From Bacteroidales bacterium (GTDB lineage Bacteria; Bacteroidota; Bacteroidia; Bacteroidales; P3): a stretch of 38,169 nt of DNA. The stretch lies in the NCBI GenBank assembly GCA_017455205.1, contig JAFTBM010000008.1, positions 1-38,169 on the forward strand, in the 5' to 3' direction. Below the pieces are notes generated by a model, which saw nothing but the letters and a program-made list of their open reading frames with translations, was not told the DNA's origin and ran no database searches. Made by a program: the position numbers and the translations under genes. Numbering within the stretch: position 1 is the stretch's first letter; every line of letters starts with the position of its first letter. Shown piece by piece: positions 26,298 to 34,126 of this stretch.

Positions 26298-26328
26298 CAA
26301 AGTTACGAACATTTTCCAACCTGCCAAA
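26298..26328 (-). promoter_or_regulatory. Consensus promoter of tRNA-His
   Basis: Minus strand: TTTG (26325-26328), 19-nt spacer, TAACTTTG (26298-26305), a full match to the Bacteroidetes consensus, about 37 nt before the tRNA 5' end. Confidence 0.8.
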
Positions 26329-26497
26329 ATATTTTTGCCGCGTATGTCTCAACTCATTGGATTACAGGTGTTCCACTTCCATTCTATTTGCTCCTTGATT
26401 GGTAAAATCACCCGTCGGCAGCGATCTTTTGGCCTCTTTTGGAGCAATTGGATGCGGTCTCTATATGCTCTTTTGAAGTCTTCGAGGAGGCATAAAT

Positions 26498-26540
26498 CCA
26501 CTCGCCCACCGAATGGCAACGGCCTGCGATGGGCGAGTGG
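26498..26540 (-). terminator. Hairpin downstream of iorB
   Basis: CCACTCGCCCA (26498-26508) pairs perfectly with TGGGCGAGTGG (26530-26540) across a 21-nt loop. It lies 17 nt after the iorB stop. No clear T-run follows, so it may be a stability hairpin or a weak terminator. Nothing else is seen in 26329-26497. Confidence 0.5.
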
Positions 26541-26557
26541 GGCATGTCCGTCAGCGG

Positions 26558-27121
26558 TTACTTTGCATCGCGACCAGCGCGGATGGCGGCTATGTTGGTG
26601 GCCACTACCTCCTCGCCTTTGCGACCGAAAATGCTGCCGATGGCTTTCTCAAGCTCCTCGAAACCAATCTCCAAATAGGGCGCAGCGGCACCGAGCAGCA
26701 CCATGTTGCCGCGCGCTCCCAGCTCCTTGGCGATGGCGTTGGCATTGAAGCTGACGCACCGCGGAAGCTTGGCCAGCTCGGCATTGACTTTCTCAATATC
26801 GGGGTAATTGCTGATATTGATGAAGGGGTCGCTGTTGGTTATCACCACGCCATCGGGAGCCAAGAACGGCAAATATCGCAGTGCCTCCATCGGCTCACTG
26901 CTGAGGATAATGTCGGCTTTCCCCTCGGGTATGACGTCCGAGAAGATAGGCTTTGAACTGATGCGCAGGTGGCTGAACACCGAGCCTCCGCGCTGGCTCA
27001 TACCATGGATTTCGCTTTGCTTGACGTTGAGCCCCAAGCCGAGGGCAGCGTCGCTGATAATTTTGGCCACCGAGACGATACCATCGCCTCCCACGCCACT
27101 CAATATGATGTCTTTTTTCAT
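26558..27121 (-). CDS. iorB: Indolepyruvate:ferredoxin oxidoreductase beta subunit
   Basis: 187 aa, full length. It begins MKKDIILSGVGGDGIVSVAK and contains SEIHGMSQRGGSVFSHLRI and DPFINI, typical of the 2-oxoacid:ferredoxin oxidoreductase gamma-type domain as in IorB. With IorA it oxidises aryl pyruvates (from aromatic amino acids) to aryl-acetyl-CoA, reducing ferredoxin. iorA, normally just upstream in the same operon, is absent here; phage-like genes begin within 57 nt. No promoter motif is evident directly upstream. Confidence 0.9.
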   Translation of the reverse strand: MKKDIILSGVGGDGIVSVAKIISDAALGLGLNVKQSEIHGMSQRGGSVFSHLRISSKPIFSDVIPEGKADIILSSEPMEALRYLPFLAPDGVVITNSDPFINISNYPDIEKVNAELAKLPRCVSFNANAIAKELGARGNMVLLGAAAPYLEIGFEELEKAIGSIFGRKGEEVVATNIAAIRAGRDAK

Positions 27122-27178
27122 CGTGTTTGATTTTTAGTTGTTTATAAATTTGTTATCACTTCTACGCACGTTTTTAAG

Positions 27179-27454
27179 TTATTTTTCGGCTTTTAGATAC
27201 ATTGGGTGGAGCATATCTCCGAGGCCGGTGAGTAGCCAGAGGGCTGACACGCCATAGTTCATTATCAACGGCTGGAGCCAGTCGAAGTGGAACATGTGGG
27301 TGGCGTTGTCTTTCCGAAGCGAATAGATGTTGCGAGAATCAAAGCCGCCATCGGTGCAGTACGATTGTACACTTTCGATGTCTTTTCTCGCGATGAGCGT
27401 TTCAAGTGCCTGGAAGAAACGCCTGGTTACTTGCTTGTCAATTTCTGTGTGCAT
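27179..27454 (-). CDS. Phage-type HTH regulator-like protein
   Basis: 91 aa. It has a helical N-terminus (RRFFQALETLIARKDI), a recognition-helix-like middle (NIYSLRKDN) and the ending YGVSALWLLTGLGDML. That ending closely matches the end of XRE/CI-type DNA-binding domains in Bacteroidetes phages. There is no C-terminal peptidase domain. It is the last gene of the leftward lysogeny-type operon, 23 nt after the nuclease-like gene. It could be an autorepressor or an immunity accessory. Confidence 0.65.
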   Translation of the reverse strand: MHTEIDKQVTRRFFQALETLIARKDIESVQSYCTDGGFDSRNIYSLRKDNATHMFHFDWLQPLIMNYGVSALWLLTGLGDMLHPMYLKAEK

Positions 27455-27477
27455 AATCTATAATGTTTTGGGTGGTG

Positions 27478-28614
27478 TTATTCTGCAAGCCAGTCTTGGT
27501 GGTGTTCGTTTACCCACGCAATGCGCTCGTCGTGGGACTTCATAAGCATAAGCGTAACCACGTCGATGAGTTCCTGCGAGTAAGTACGGATGTCTGATGC
27601 TGATTCAATGACATGTTTATATTTGACGCTTGTATAGAATTTGCGTGACGGAGGCCAGTAGCGACCGATGAGAATGAAACTTTGGATAGTTGTTCTAAAG
27701 TACAGGCCACACACTTTCCGTAGTTTATCATTGTCAAGACGAATGGAATAATAGTAGCCTCCTTCGCAAGATATAGCAGTCAACCTGTCAGCATTATCCA
27801 GCGTGCCAGATAAGATGTCGCGGATAACAGCCATTGACTCGCTTATATTATCGGGTAATGCAGTATTTGCTTCTTTCGCAGGCTGGTTTATGTGTTCCAC
27901 TATCGCAGGGGTATGTTCCATTGCCCGAGCGATACGGCTGCTGATGAAGTCGTGGAGTTCATCGCGGAGTTCCGAAGCGAATGCAGTTAATTTTGCCGTT
28001 GATGCCTTGCCGGAGTGTATGCGACGGTAGAAATACAGAACAAAGTCGTCAGATGGCGTGAGAAGTTCACGCTCGACCAACGAATGCAGAGCGTTCTTTC
28101 TGCGCATCCGTCCGGCAGCGTCCACAATCGAACAGACGTTAAAATTGTCCTTGTGGAACATTTTTAGGCACTCTATGGCCTCATCTGTCGGGTGGCTTAT
28201 ATCGAATACGAAAAACGGTTCATCGTCCATCATATTCGACTTTTCGGAGTCGGCAAAGAAGCGGTATTCTATGCCATTGGTCAATACCCCTACCCTTGTG
28301 CCGTATGGTTTCAGTCCGGCTTGGTAGTATTGTTCCAGTTGCTTGACGTGTTTGTCGAGGTTTTCCTGCCAATGCTTGCACTCCACCAGCATACGGTATT
28401 TGCCATTACTGGCGATGATGAAATCTATTCTGTCAAAGCCTTTGATTGCACAGGTAGCCTCTGGCACCACTTCGAGCGGGTCGGAGGTGTCATAGCCAAG
28501 CGCCGAGAAGAACGGAAGTATCAGAGAGGTCTTTGTAGCCTCTTCCGACTGGCAATGTCCGTGACGCTTGGCTACCTTCTCCGAAAGGGTATATATAATA
28601 TTATTGAATTCCAT
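27478..28614 (-). CDS. Solitary HsdR N-terminal-type nuclease domain protein
   Basis: 378 aa. The N-terminal ~130 residues match the type I restriction R-subunit N-terminal nuclease fold: ATKTSLILPFFSALGYD, RIDFII (D64) and LVECKHW (E78-x-K80), a PD-(D/E)xK site. There is no helicase domain, and no methylase or specificity gene is nearby. The C-terminal part (GGYYYSIRLDNDKLRKVCGL) resembles the COG4748-like group found in prophages. A role in phage exclusion is plausible but inferred. It starts 4 nt after the CI-like regulator and shares its transcript. Confidence 0.8.
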   Translation of the reverse strand: MEFNNIIYTLSEKVAKRHGHCQSEEATKTSLILPFFSALGYDTSDPLEVVPEATCAIKGFDRIDFIIASNGKYRMLVECKHWQENLDKHVKQLEQYYQAGLKPYGTRVGVLTNGIEYRFFADSEKSNMMDDEPFFVFDISHPTDEAIECLKMFHKDNFNVCSIVDAAGRMRRKNALHSLVERELLTPSDDFVLYFYRRIHSGKASTAKLTAFASELRDELHDFISSRIARAMEHTPAIVEHINQPAKEANTALPDNISESMAVIRDILSGTLDNADRLTAISCEGGYYYSIRLDNDKLRKVCGLYFRTTIQSFILIGRYWPPSRKFYTSVKYKHVIESASDIRTYSQELIDVVTLMLMKSHDERIAWVNEHHQDWLAE

Positions 28615-28618
28615 ATTA

Positions 28619-29062
28619 CTATGCAGTTGGCTTCACCATGGCTATAAGTTCGGAAATTTGCTGGTCTTTGCTCGCCATCGAAGTGGCGTTTCTGTCGATG
28701 ATACCGATAAGACGTTTTATCTCTGCCATGCAGTCGCCGGTATTATCTTGTTTCTGAACGCCGTTATTGATACCATTATTGACAAGTGCATTGCTCGCCG
28801 AGGTCTCGTTGTGATTTTCAACGGCAAGCATATTGCCCTCGCCGAAGACGAGCCATGTCTTATCCACTTCGGGGAATGCATCGGCAATACGATATAAAAC
28901 TTTTAACGAAGCATTCTTTGTTCCATTGCAATATGCACTTGTATTAGAAGTGTGGTCGCCCATTCTTTCAGCAAATTCGATGTTATTTCCATTACAAAAA
29001 TAATCACGAATTTTTGTGATTCTTGAGGCTAAATTGGCCTCCGAGGACTGTTTTGTTTTCAT
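28619..29062 (-). CDS. CI-like phage repressor without peptidase domain
   Basis: 147 aa. Residues about 10-80 form an XRE-like HTH domain (ITKIRDYFCNGNNIEFAERM, then DKTWLVFGEGNML). The C-terminus (about 105-147) is a short helical, possibly coiled-coil tail (CMAEIKRLIGIIDR, SKDQQISELIAMV). It lacks the S24 self-cleavage domain of lambda CI, so induction would need another route. It diverges from the rightward early operon across a 212-nt AT-rich region. Confidence 0.8.
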   Translation of the reverse strand: MKTKQSSEANLASRITKIRDYFCNGNNIEFAERMGDHTSNTSAYCNGTKNASLKVLYRIADAFPEVDKTWLVFGEGNMLAVENHNETSASNALVNNGINNGVQKQDNTGDCMAEIKRLIGIIDRNATSMASKDQQISELIAMVKPTA

Positions 29063-29131
29063 ATTTTATAAATTTGTGGTTTTGTAAATCATTGAAAAAT
29101 ATTTATATACAATAAAAGATTATAAAATGCT

Positions 29132-29139
29132 CAAATTTA
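29132..29139 (-). promoter_or_regulatory. Possible leftward promoter of the repressor operon
   Basis: The minus strand reads TAAATTTG (TAnnTTTG), about 70 nt before the repressor ATG, without a good -33 box. It lies just beside the rightward promoter's -33 element (29141-29144), so the two promoters would interfere. Confidence 0.4.
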
Positions 29140-29140
29140 T

Positions 29141-29171
29141 TTTGCTATATTATATTTTATTATTATTTTTG
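29141..29171 (+). promoter_or_regulatory. Rightward early promoter
   Basis: TTTG (29141-29144), 19-nt spacer, TATTTTTG (29164-29171), a full consensus match. It would drive the early operon from 29275, leaving a leader of about 95 nt. That leader repeats ACCAAAATCA at about 29174 and 29240, a possible operator pair. Confidence 0.7.
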
Positions 29172-29274
29172 CAACCAAAATCAAATTAAAATTACAACAA
29201 AAGTACAAATAATTTTTGAATTGACAAAATCATTTCAAAAAACCAAAATCATAATAAATAAAAATGAATGAAAA

Positions 29275-29511
29275 ATGGAGAGAAAATTAACGAAAAAACA
29301 AATTGCAAGAAACGCGCGTAACAACGCTATTCGCAGTCGATACCGATATTTTATGTCGGTTGGTTCGTCGGCGATTGCTGTCTATGAGGAACTGGCCAAC
29401 GAGTTCGGTGTCAGTAAGTACACGGTGTTCAATGTCATCAAAGAATACCCCAACTCGAGGAAAAACAAACGCAAACATACCCCGCATAAGAAACCGAAGG
29501 CAATCAATTAA
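29275..29511 (+). CDS. Small basic HTH protein
   Basis: 78 aa, strongly basic (MERKLTKKQIARNARNN at the start, NKRKHTPHKKPK at the end). The segment AVYEELANEFGVSKYTVFNVI is a good helix-turn-helix. As first gene after the early promoter it occupies the position of a Cro- or excisionase-like regulator; its role is inferred from position only. Confidence 0.65.
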   Translation: MERKLTKKQIARNARNNAIRSRYRYFMSVGSSAIAVYEELANEFGVSKYTVFNVIKEYPNSRKNKRKHTPHKKPKAIN

Positions 29512-29523
29512 ACATAGCAAGAA

Positions 29524-31569
29524 ATGAAATTACAACTTAAATTGATGCGTCTGCGGAATTTCGAGGCCGTGATTGACCATACATATAATTATGGTCAAAT
29601 CACCGAAATCTGCGGAACGAACGGTACGGGCAAGACAACGCTATTCAATGCGTTCACCTTTGCTCTTTATGGCAAGGACAGCAATGGCCGAGCTGACTTT
29701 GGTTTCAAACGCCGCGACAGCGACGGCAATGTGGTTCACAATGCCGAGTACGGTGTGGAACTGGTATTCGATAAAGACGGAAAGGAGCGTGTCTTTGAGC
29801 GCGTTGTCACCGAGAAATGGGTCAAGCCGAGAGGTGCCAGCGAAAAGGTACTTTCTGGCCACGAAACAGTCTACTACGTTGACCGTGTGCGCTGCAACAC
29901 GATGAAAGAGTATATCGCCGCCGTGAATGAGATAGCAATGGAGGACGTTCTGCGTATGCTCACCGACACCTTCTATTTCATGTCGCTTGGTGCCGACACC
30001 AAGAAAGCCATGTTGCTCAAAATGGCCTACGGCACAGAGGACAGCATCGAAGCCGACAAGATGGTTGCTGACGATGTGGTGAAGAAAATGCCCGAATTCG
30101 CGACGTTTGTCGCCGACCTTAATGGAATTACGCTCCGCGAGTTTAATGCCACCATACAAGGCAAAATCAATGCGATTAAGGCCGAATTAAACGATATTCC
30201 CATTCGTATCGCCTCGAAGATTGAGGCCAAGCCCGCCGAGGAAGACTGGGACGACTTACAGGCCATCATCGACGAGAACCGCGCCGCCATTGCCGAGATA
30301 GACAAGCAGATTGCGGATGATGATGCACGCAAGACCGGAAGCGAACAGAAGAAGAACGCCCTCCGCGCCGAGTTGAGCAACCTCGAACTGGAACTTGTCA
30401 AGGCACAGAACGCCGTCCGTCAGCGAGTGGACAACGAAGAGCACGAGAAGCGCCAGGCACTTGCCAATGCCGAATCGGACTACAGCATCGCCACCCGTAT
30501 CTACAACAGCAACGCCGAGCAGATGGACGGCAAGAAGCGTGAACGCGAACAGACTGCCGCCAGGTATGACACGATGATTGCGGAAGCGGAGAAGATAGTG
30601 GACGGGTATGAGGCAAAGGTAACTGCATTGCGCGACCAGTACAAGGCCATCGTTGCTGGAACCTACTCTTACGCTCCTAATGAAATGGAGTGTCCCACCT
30701 GCCACCGTCCGTATGATATGGATAAGCTGGCCGAGCAGAAGAAGGCCGAGAATGTCGCCCTCGGCACCAACGTCATCAAGGTGCTTCTGCCGCAGGCCAA
30801 AGAGCAGGTGGAAATCCTCAAACACAAGAAAGCCGAGGTGTTGGCACAGATTGACAAGGAGTTGACCGACATAGAGAACAATATGCTGGAGGCGCGCAAC
30901 AAGATTGATGCCGCATACAAGTGGAAAGCGGAAATCAACTTCATCCCTGCCGATGTCAATGCGCTCTGCAAGTCCGACCCGAAGTGTGTCGGTGTGAGCA
31001 ACGCCATCGCCGTCAAGCGCAAGCAGATTGACGAGTTCCCGGCCATCGTGTCCGACCACGTATTGCTCGATACGAAGCACGAAGCCGAGGACAAGCTGAA
31101 CCAACTGCAACAGAAGCTCGGCACACGCAATATCATCATTAACATCGATGCACAGATTGCCGAACTGGAAGCCAAGCAGAAAGCCCTTAATAACGAACTC
31201 GGCAAACTGGAGAAGCAGCAGGATACCGCCAAGGAATTCCAAAAGGCCAAAGACCGCGAACTGCTTGCCAAGGTCAACGGCCTCTTCACCCGTGTGACGT
31301 GGGATTTCGTCAGCGAACAACTCAACGGCAACGACAAAATCACTTGCAACTGCTATATGGACGGCAAGCCCTATGGTGAGTGCAACCACGCCCTGCAAGT
31401 CAATGCCGGTCTCGACATCATCAATGCCATCAGTCGCAACCAAAACATCTACCTACCTATCTTCATCGACAACGCCGAGAGCGTGGTGGAGTATATGCCG
31501 ACTGAGAGCCAGATGATACTGCTCAAAGTGGACGGCAGCGCAAAGGAACTGACCTTTAATATCAAATAA
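29524..31569 (+). CDS. Phage Rad50/SbcC-like ATPase
   Basis: 681 aa. Walker A GTNGTGKTT lies at residues 31-39. Two long coiled-coil regions (about 200-385 and 410-590) flank a zinc hook CPTC at 390-393. The C-terminal Walker B is YLPIFIDNAES, with D649 followed by N, not the usual DE. No LSGGE-like signature is seen; the matching place reads ECNHALQVNAGLDII, as in a phage subfamily. It should act on DNA ends with a nuclease partner, but no SbcD-like gene is adjacent. First large gene of the early operon. Confidence 0.85.
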   Translation: MKLQLKLMRLRNFEAVIDHTYNYGQITEICGTNGTGKTTLFNAFTFALYGKDSNGRADFGFKRRDSDGNVVHNAEYGVELVFDKDGKERVFERVVTEKWVKPRGASEKVLSGHETVYYVDRVRCNTMKEYIAAVNEIAMEDVLRMLTDTFYFMSLGADTKKAMLLKMAYGTEDSIEADKMVADDVVKKMPEFATFVADLNGITLREFNATIQGKINAIKAELNDIPIRIASKIEAKPAEEDWDDLQAIIDENRAAIAEIDKQIADDDARKTGSEQKKNALRAELSNLELELVKAQNAVRQRVDNEEHEKRQALANAESDYSIATRIYNSNAEQMDGKKREREQTAARYDTMIAEAEKIVDGYEAKVTALRDQYKAIVAGTYSYAPNEMECPTCHRPYDMDKLAEQKKAENVALGTNVIKVLLPQAKEQVEILKHKKAEVLAQIDKELTDIENNMLEARNKIDAAYKWKAEINFIPADVNALCKSDPKCVGVSNAIAVKRKQIDEFPAIVSDHVLLDTKHEAEDKLNQLQQKLGTRNIIINIDAQIAELEAKQKALNNELGKLEKQQDTAKEFQKAKDRELLAKVNGLFTRVTWDFVSEQLNGNDKITCNCYMDGKPYGECNHALQVNAGLDIINAISRNQNIYLPIFIDNAESVVEYMPTESQMILLKVDGSAKELTFNIK

Positions 31570-31572
31570 GAA

Positions 31573-31869
31573 ATGGAAACAATAAACCCCAGAAGGATAA
31601 GCGACCTTACATTAGAAGAATTTGATAACTGGCTCGGAGACTGGATGAAAAAGAATGGTTTTCAAGTGAAGCAACAGGACGAGGGCGTAAAGAGCAAGAA
31701 TTGGGTCTACGGTGTAGCCGGGGTGAGGGCGAAATTTGGGTGGGGCTATAATACTGCACTTGAAAAAATACATGGTGTGATTGCCCCTGCGTGTATCTGG
31801 GATGGTCCACGCAAGTTAAGAGTGGATGTGGACTTCGCAAATAATCTGTTAAAACTTAGTAATAATTAA
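31573..31869 (+). CDS. DUF3853-like small protein
   Basis: 98 aa. The C-terminal half (NWVYGVAGVRAKFGWGYNTA to VDFANNLLKL) follows the pattern of DUF3853 proteins of Bacteroidetes mobile elements, which look like winged-helix or excisionase-type DNA-binding proteins. It starts 3 nt after the ATPase gene. The family call is by eye and tentative. Confidence 0.6.
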   Translation: METINPRRISDLTLEEFDNWLGDWMKKNGFQVKQQDEGVKSKNWVYGVAGVRAKFGWGYNTALEKIHGVIAPACIWDGPRKLRVDVDFANNLLKLSNN

Positions 31870-31881
31870 ATCAGCAAGAAA

Positions 31882-32658
31882 ATGGAAAACAAGGAAAACA
31901 AAGAGACTGCGGTTGTGATGCAACCGATGAACCCCAACAAAGTAAGTGTCTTTCTCAACACCGACCGCTTCGAGCAGGTGCAACGTGCCTGCCGTGCGCT
32001 GACACAGAGCGACCTCGTGCCGGATATGTACCGCGTATCGCAAAAGAACCCCGAGAGCAAGGCCATAGCCAACTGCATGATTGCGCTGGATATGGCCGAC
32101 CGTATGGGTGCAAATCCCCTGATGGTGATGCAAAATATGTACATCGTCTATGGCCGTCCCGCATGGAGCAGCACGTTCCTCATTGCAACCGTCAACTCCT
32201 GCGGACGTTTCAAGCCGCTGAAGTTTATGCACGGACAGGATGGCGAAGTTGAACTGAACGGGCGCAAGATGCCTAACCTCACCTGCTATGCTTACACCAC
32301 CGAGAAGAATGGAGAGGACGAGCTGCGCGGTGCTGTTATCAGTCTTGCAATGGCAAAGGCCGAGGGATGGCTTAGCAAGAGTGGCAGCAAGTGGCAAACG
32401 ATGCCCGAACAGATGCTTATCTATCGTGCCGCCTCGTTCTGGACACGCACCTACGCACCCGAAATCAGTATGGGTATCTACACCGCCGAAGAGAACGAGG
32501 ATATTCAGGCCGTCGAGGTTATCAGCAGCACACCAAACCAGCCCCGACAGAGGGTTGAGTTTATTGAGGCTACCGAGGTTACGACCGAGCAACCTGCCGA
32601 AGCTCTTGCCGAGCAGCCACAGCCCGAGCAACCCAAGACCGAGGAGGCTCCGTATTGA
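31882..32658 (+). CDS. RecT-like single-strand annealing recombinase
   Basis: 258 aa. The central segment IANCMIALDMADRMGANPL, NMYIVYGRPAWSSTFLIATV, and KWQTMPEQMLIYRAASFW with TYAPEISMG are the conserved positions of the RecT-type phage annealing family. The C-terminus is low-complexity, rich in Pro, Glu and Gln. No matching exonuclease gene is visible; the upstream Rad50-like ATPase may partly fill that role. It is followed by a stem-loop at 32667-32730. Confidence 0.75.
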   Translation: MENKENKETAVVMQPMNPNKVSVFLNTDRFEQVQRACRALTQSDLVPDMYRVSQKNPESKAIANCMIALDMADRMGANPLMVMQNMYIVYGRPAWSSTFLIATVNSCGRFKPLKFMHGQDGEVELNGRKMPNLTCYAYTTEKNGEDELRGAVISLAMAKAEGWLSKSGSKWQTMPEQMLIYRAASFWTRTYAPEISMGIYTAEENEDIQAVEVISSTPNQPRQRVEFIEATEVTTEQPAEALAEQPQPEQPKTEEAPY

Positions 32659-32666
32659 TTAACAAC

Positions 32667-32730
32667 AGGGCGGCGTGTACTTCCATTGTTTGTGTCATAT
32701 TAGTTTAGGATTGATTATCTGCGCCGCCCT
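32667..32730 (+). other. Long-loop stem element, copy 1
   Basis: AGGGCGGCG (32667-32675) pairs perfectly with CGCCGCCCT (32722-32730) around a 46-nt AT-rich loop; TTGTTT occurs 10 nt into the loop. No T-run follows, so it is not a standard terminator. A second element of the same layout is at 36535-36590. Apart from it, 32659-32807 shows nothing. Confidence 0.6.
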
Positions 32731-32807
32731 CACTTATTAGGATGCCAAACGGCTGGGTCGAGAGAGTTTTTTATACCAAGTATTATAACCAAAAAAAACT
32801 TATCAAA

Positions 32808-32951
32808 ATGGCAGTCACAGAATACAAAGAAAAGTTTATAGAGCTTTACAATGCTCTTGTTAAAGAACACGGTTCTTGTTCAGAGGTCAAGATTTGTAGT
32901 GAAAATCTTTTAGAACAAATAGACAGACCATATTGCATAATCACGTTTTAG
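32808..32951 (+). CDS. Very small unknown protein
   Basis: 47 aa from ATG at 32808 (MAVTEYKEKFIELYNALVKE). The upstream in-frame ATG at 32742 is less likely because the region from there on reads as leader sequence. AT-rich compared with neighbours. It ends 3 nt before the next small gene. No family recognised. Confidence 0.5.
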   Translation: MAVTEYKEKFIELYNALVKEHGSCSEVKICSENLLEQIDRPYCIITF

Positions 32952-32954
32952 AAG

Positions 32955-33401
32955 ATGTTAATAAAAGAAGGCAAAAGATTAAAGTCATCGAATGAGGTTG
33001 AACCTTACACACTAATGTGTGGAGATTGGATTGACTCTTCCGATGGTCATCTACAAGTCGAAGAGGTTTGTAGAACGGCAAACTCAATTTGTATTTACAG
33101 TCCGTATGCAGATGGATGTCTCGTGGGATGCGGATTATTATTGTATGGTATTCCCATAACTCATAGAAGACTTGCTAAAAATGGTTTCCGTAAAATCAAA
33201 GGTAAAAATGTGCGAGAGTTTGATACTGGTAAAATAGAAGAAGAAATAACAATATCCGATGTAGAAGATGGTACATGGCATTTGATTATCGGCACCATTA
33301 AAAATGGACATGATATTGAGATTGAATGTAATGTTCGTTTTTTTCACGAACTACAGCAAGCATTAAGATTTGCATCAATAAGAGCAAAATTGCAACCATG
33401 A
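32955..33401 (+). CDS. Phage protein, unknown function
   Basis: 148 aa, AT-rich codon use unlike the genes on either side. The segment GIPITHRRLAKNGFRKIKGK and the late WHLIIGTIKNGHDIEI with FFHELQQAL follow a pattern I associate with short proteins of Bacteroidetes phages and mobile elements, but no function is known. The stop overlaps the MBL-fold gene start (ATGA). Confidence 0.6.
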   Translation: MLIKEGKRLKSSNEVEPYTLMCGDWIDSSDGHLQVEEVCRTANSICIYSPYADGCLVGCGLLLYGIPITHRRLAKNGFRKIKGKNVREFDTGKIEEEITISDVEDGTWHLIIGTIKNGHDIEIECNVRFFHELQQALRFASIRAKLQP

Positions 33402-34126
33402 AATTAAAAGTATTAGGAAGCAGCAGCGCCGGAAACGGCTACATTCTGCAAGGTGAGCGACAGACACTCCTGCTCGAAGCGGGGGTGCCTATCGCCGCCG
33501 TCCGCAAGCACGTCGATGACTTCCGAACCATTGTCGGGTGCCTCGTCAGCCACAGTCACGGCGACCACGCTAAGTACATCGCCGACTACGCAAAGGCTGG
33601 CATTCATATCTATGCCGACGAGGACGTGTGCCTTTCGTGCAAAGGCGTTCATGTGAACAGCCTAACGATACTTGAGGACGGCGACCAGTTTAGAGTCGGC
33701 GGCTTCCGCGTGATGGCCTGCTCCGCCAACCACGATGTGCCGTGCCTCGGCTACTTCATCCTCCACGACGAGATGGGCAGCCTTGCCTTTATCACCGACA
33801 GCCACGACTATCAGTATTCGATGACCGACCTGCAGCACCTCATGATTGAGGTCAACTGGAGTGAGGAACTGCTGCGCCAGGCCGTCGACGAGAAGCGCAC
33901 GCCGTGGTTCGTCGCCAAGCGTGTCCGCGAGACCCACATGGGGTTGCACAATGCAATCAACTATATACAGGAAGAGGTTAGTCTCGATGCGCTTCGCGAG
34001 ATAGTAATGCTCCACCTGAGCTACGAAAACAGCGACCCTCGTGTGTTTACCGAAGAGATAACGAAAGCCTTCCAAAAGCCGACCTTCGTGGCAGCAGAGG
34101 GGCTGGAGATAGAACTGAAACGATAA
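33398..34126 (+). CDS. MBL-fold metallo-hydrolase, phage type
   Basis: 242 aa. The metal motif HSHGDH at residues 52-57 (H52, H54, D56, H57) follows the first strands (KVLGSSSAGNGYILQ, LLLEAG), with later CSANHDVP and FITDSHDY supplying further ligands. The fold is that of beta-lactamase-like nucleases and phosphodiesterases. Members in phage early regions are of unknown substrate. It sits between RecT-like and NinB-like genes, with overlapping or abutting junctions, so a DNA or nucleotide role is inferred. Confidence 0.85.
   Translation: MKLKVLGSSSAGNGYILQGERQTLLLEAGVPIAAVRKHVDDFRTIVGCLVSHSHGDHAKYIADYAKAGIHIYADEDVCLSCKGVHVNSLTILEDGDQFRVGGFRVMACSANHDVPCLGYFILHDEMGSLAFITDSHDYQYSMTDLQHLMIEVNWSEELLRQAVDEKRTPWFVAKRVRETHMGLHNAINYIQEEVSLDALREIVMLHLSYENSDPRVFTEEITKAFQKPTFVAAEGLEIELKR

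Noticed and set aside
26187-27178. tRNA-His as the attachment site of the element
   Set aside because: The tRNA is about 860 nt from the first phage gene, with intact iorB between them, so integration there would not explain the boundary.
27478-28614. Complete type I restriction-modification system
   Set aside because: Only the R-subunit N-terminal nuclease domain is present; no helicase, methylase or specificity gene is nearby.
30256-31443. 395-codon minus-strand frame opposite the Rad50-like ATPase
   Set aside because: It is hydrophobic-looking only because it is antisense to coiled-coil codons; Walker and zinc-hook motifs prove the plus strand.
32808-33401. Toxin-antitoxin pair
   Set aside because: Size and order fit loosely, but neither protein shows a toxin fold or antitoxin DNA-binding motif.
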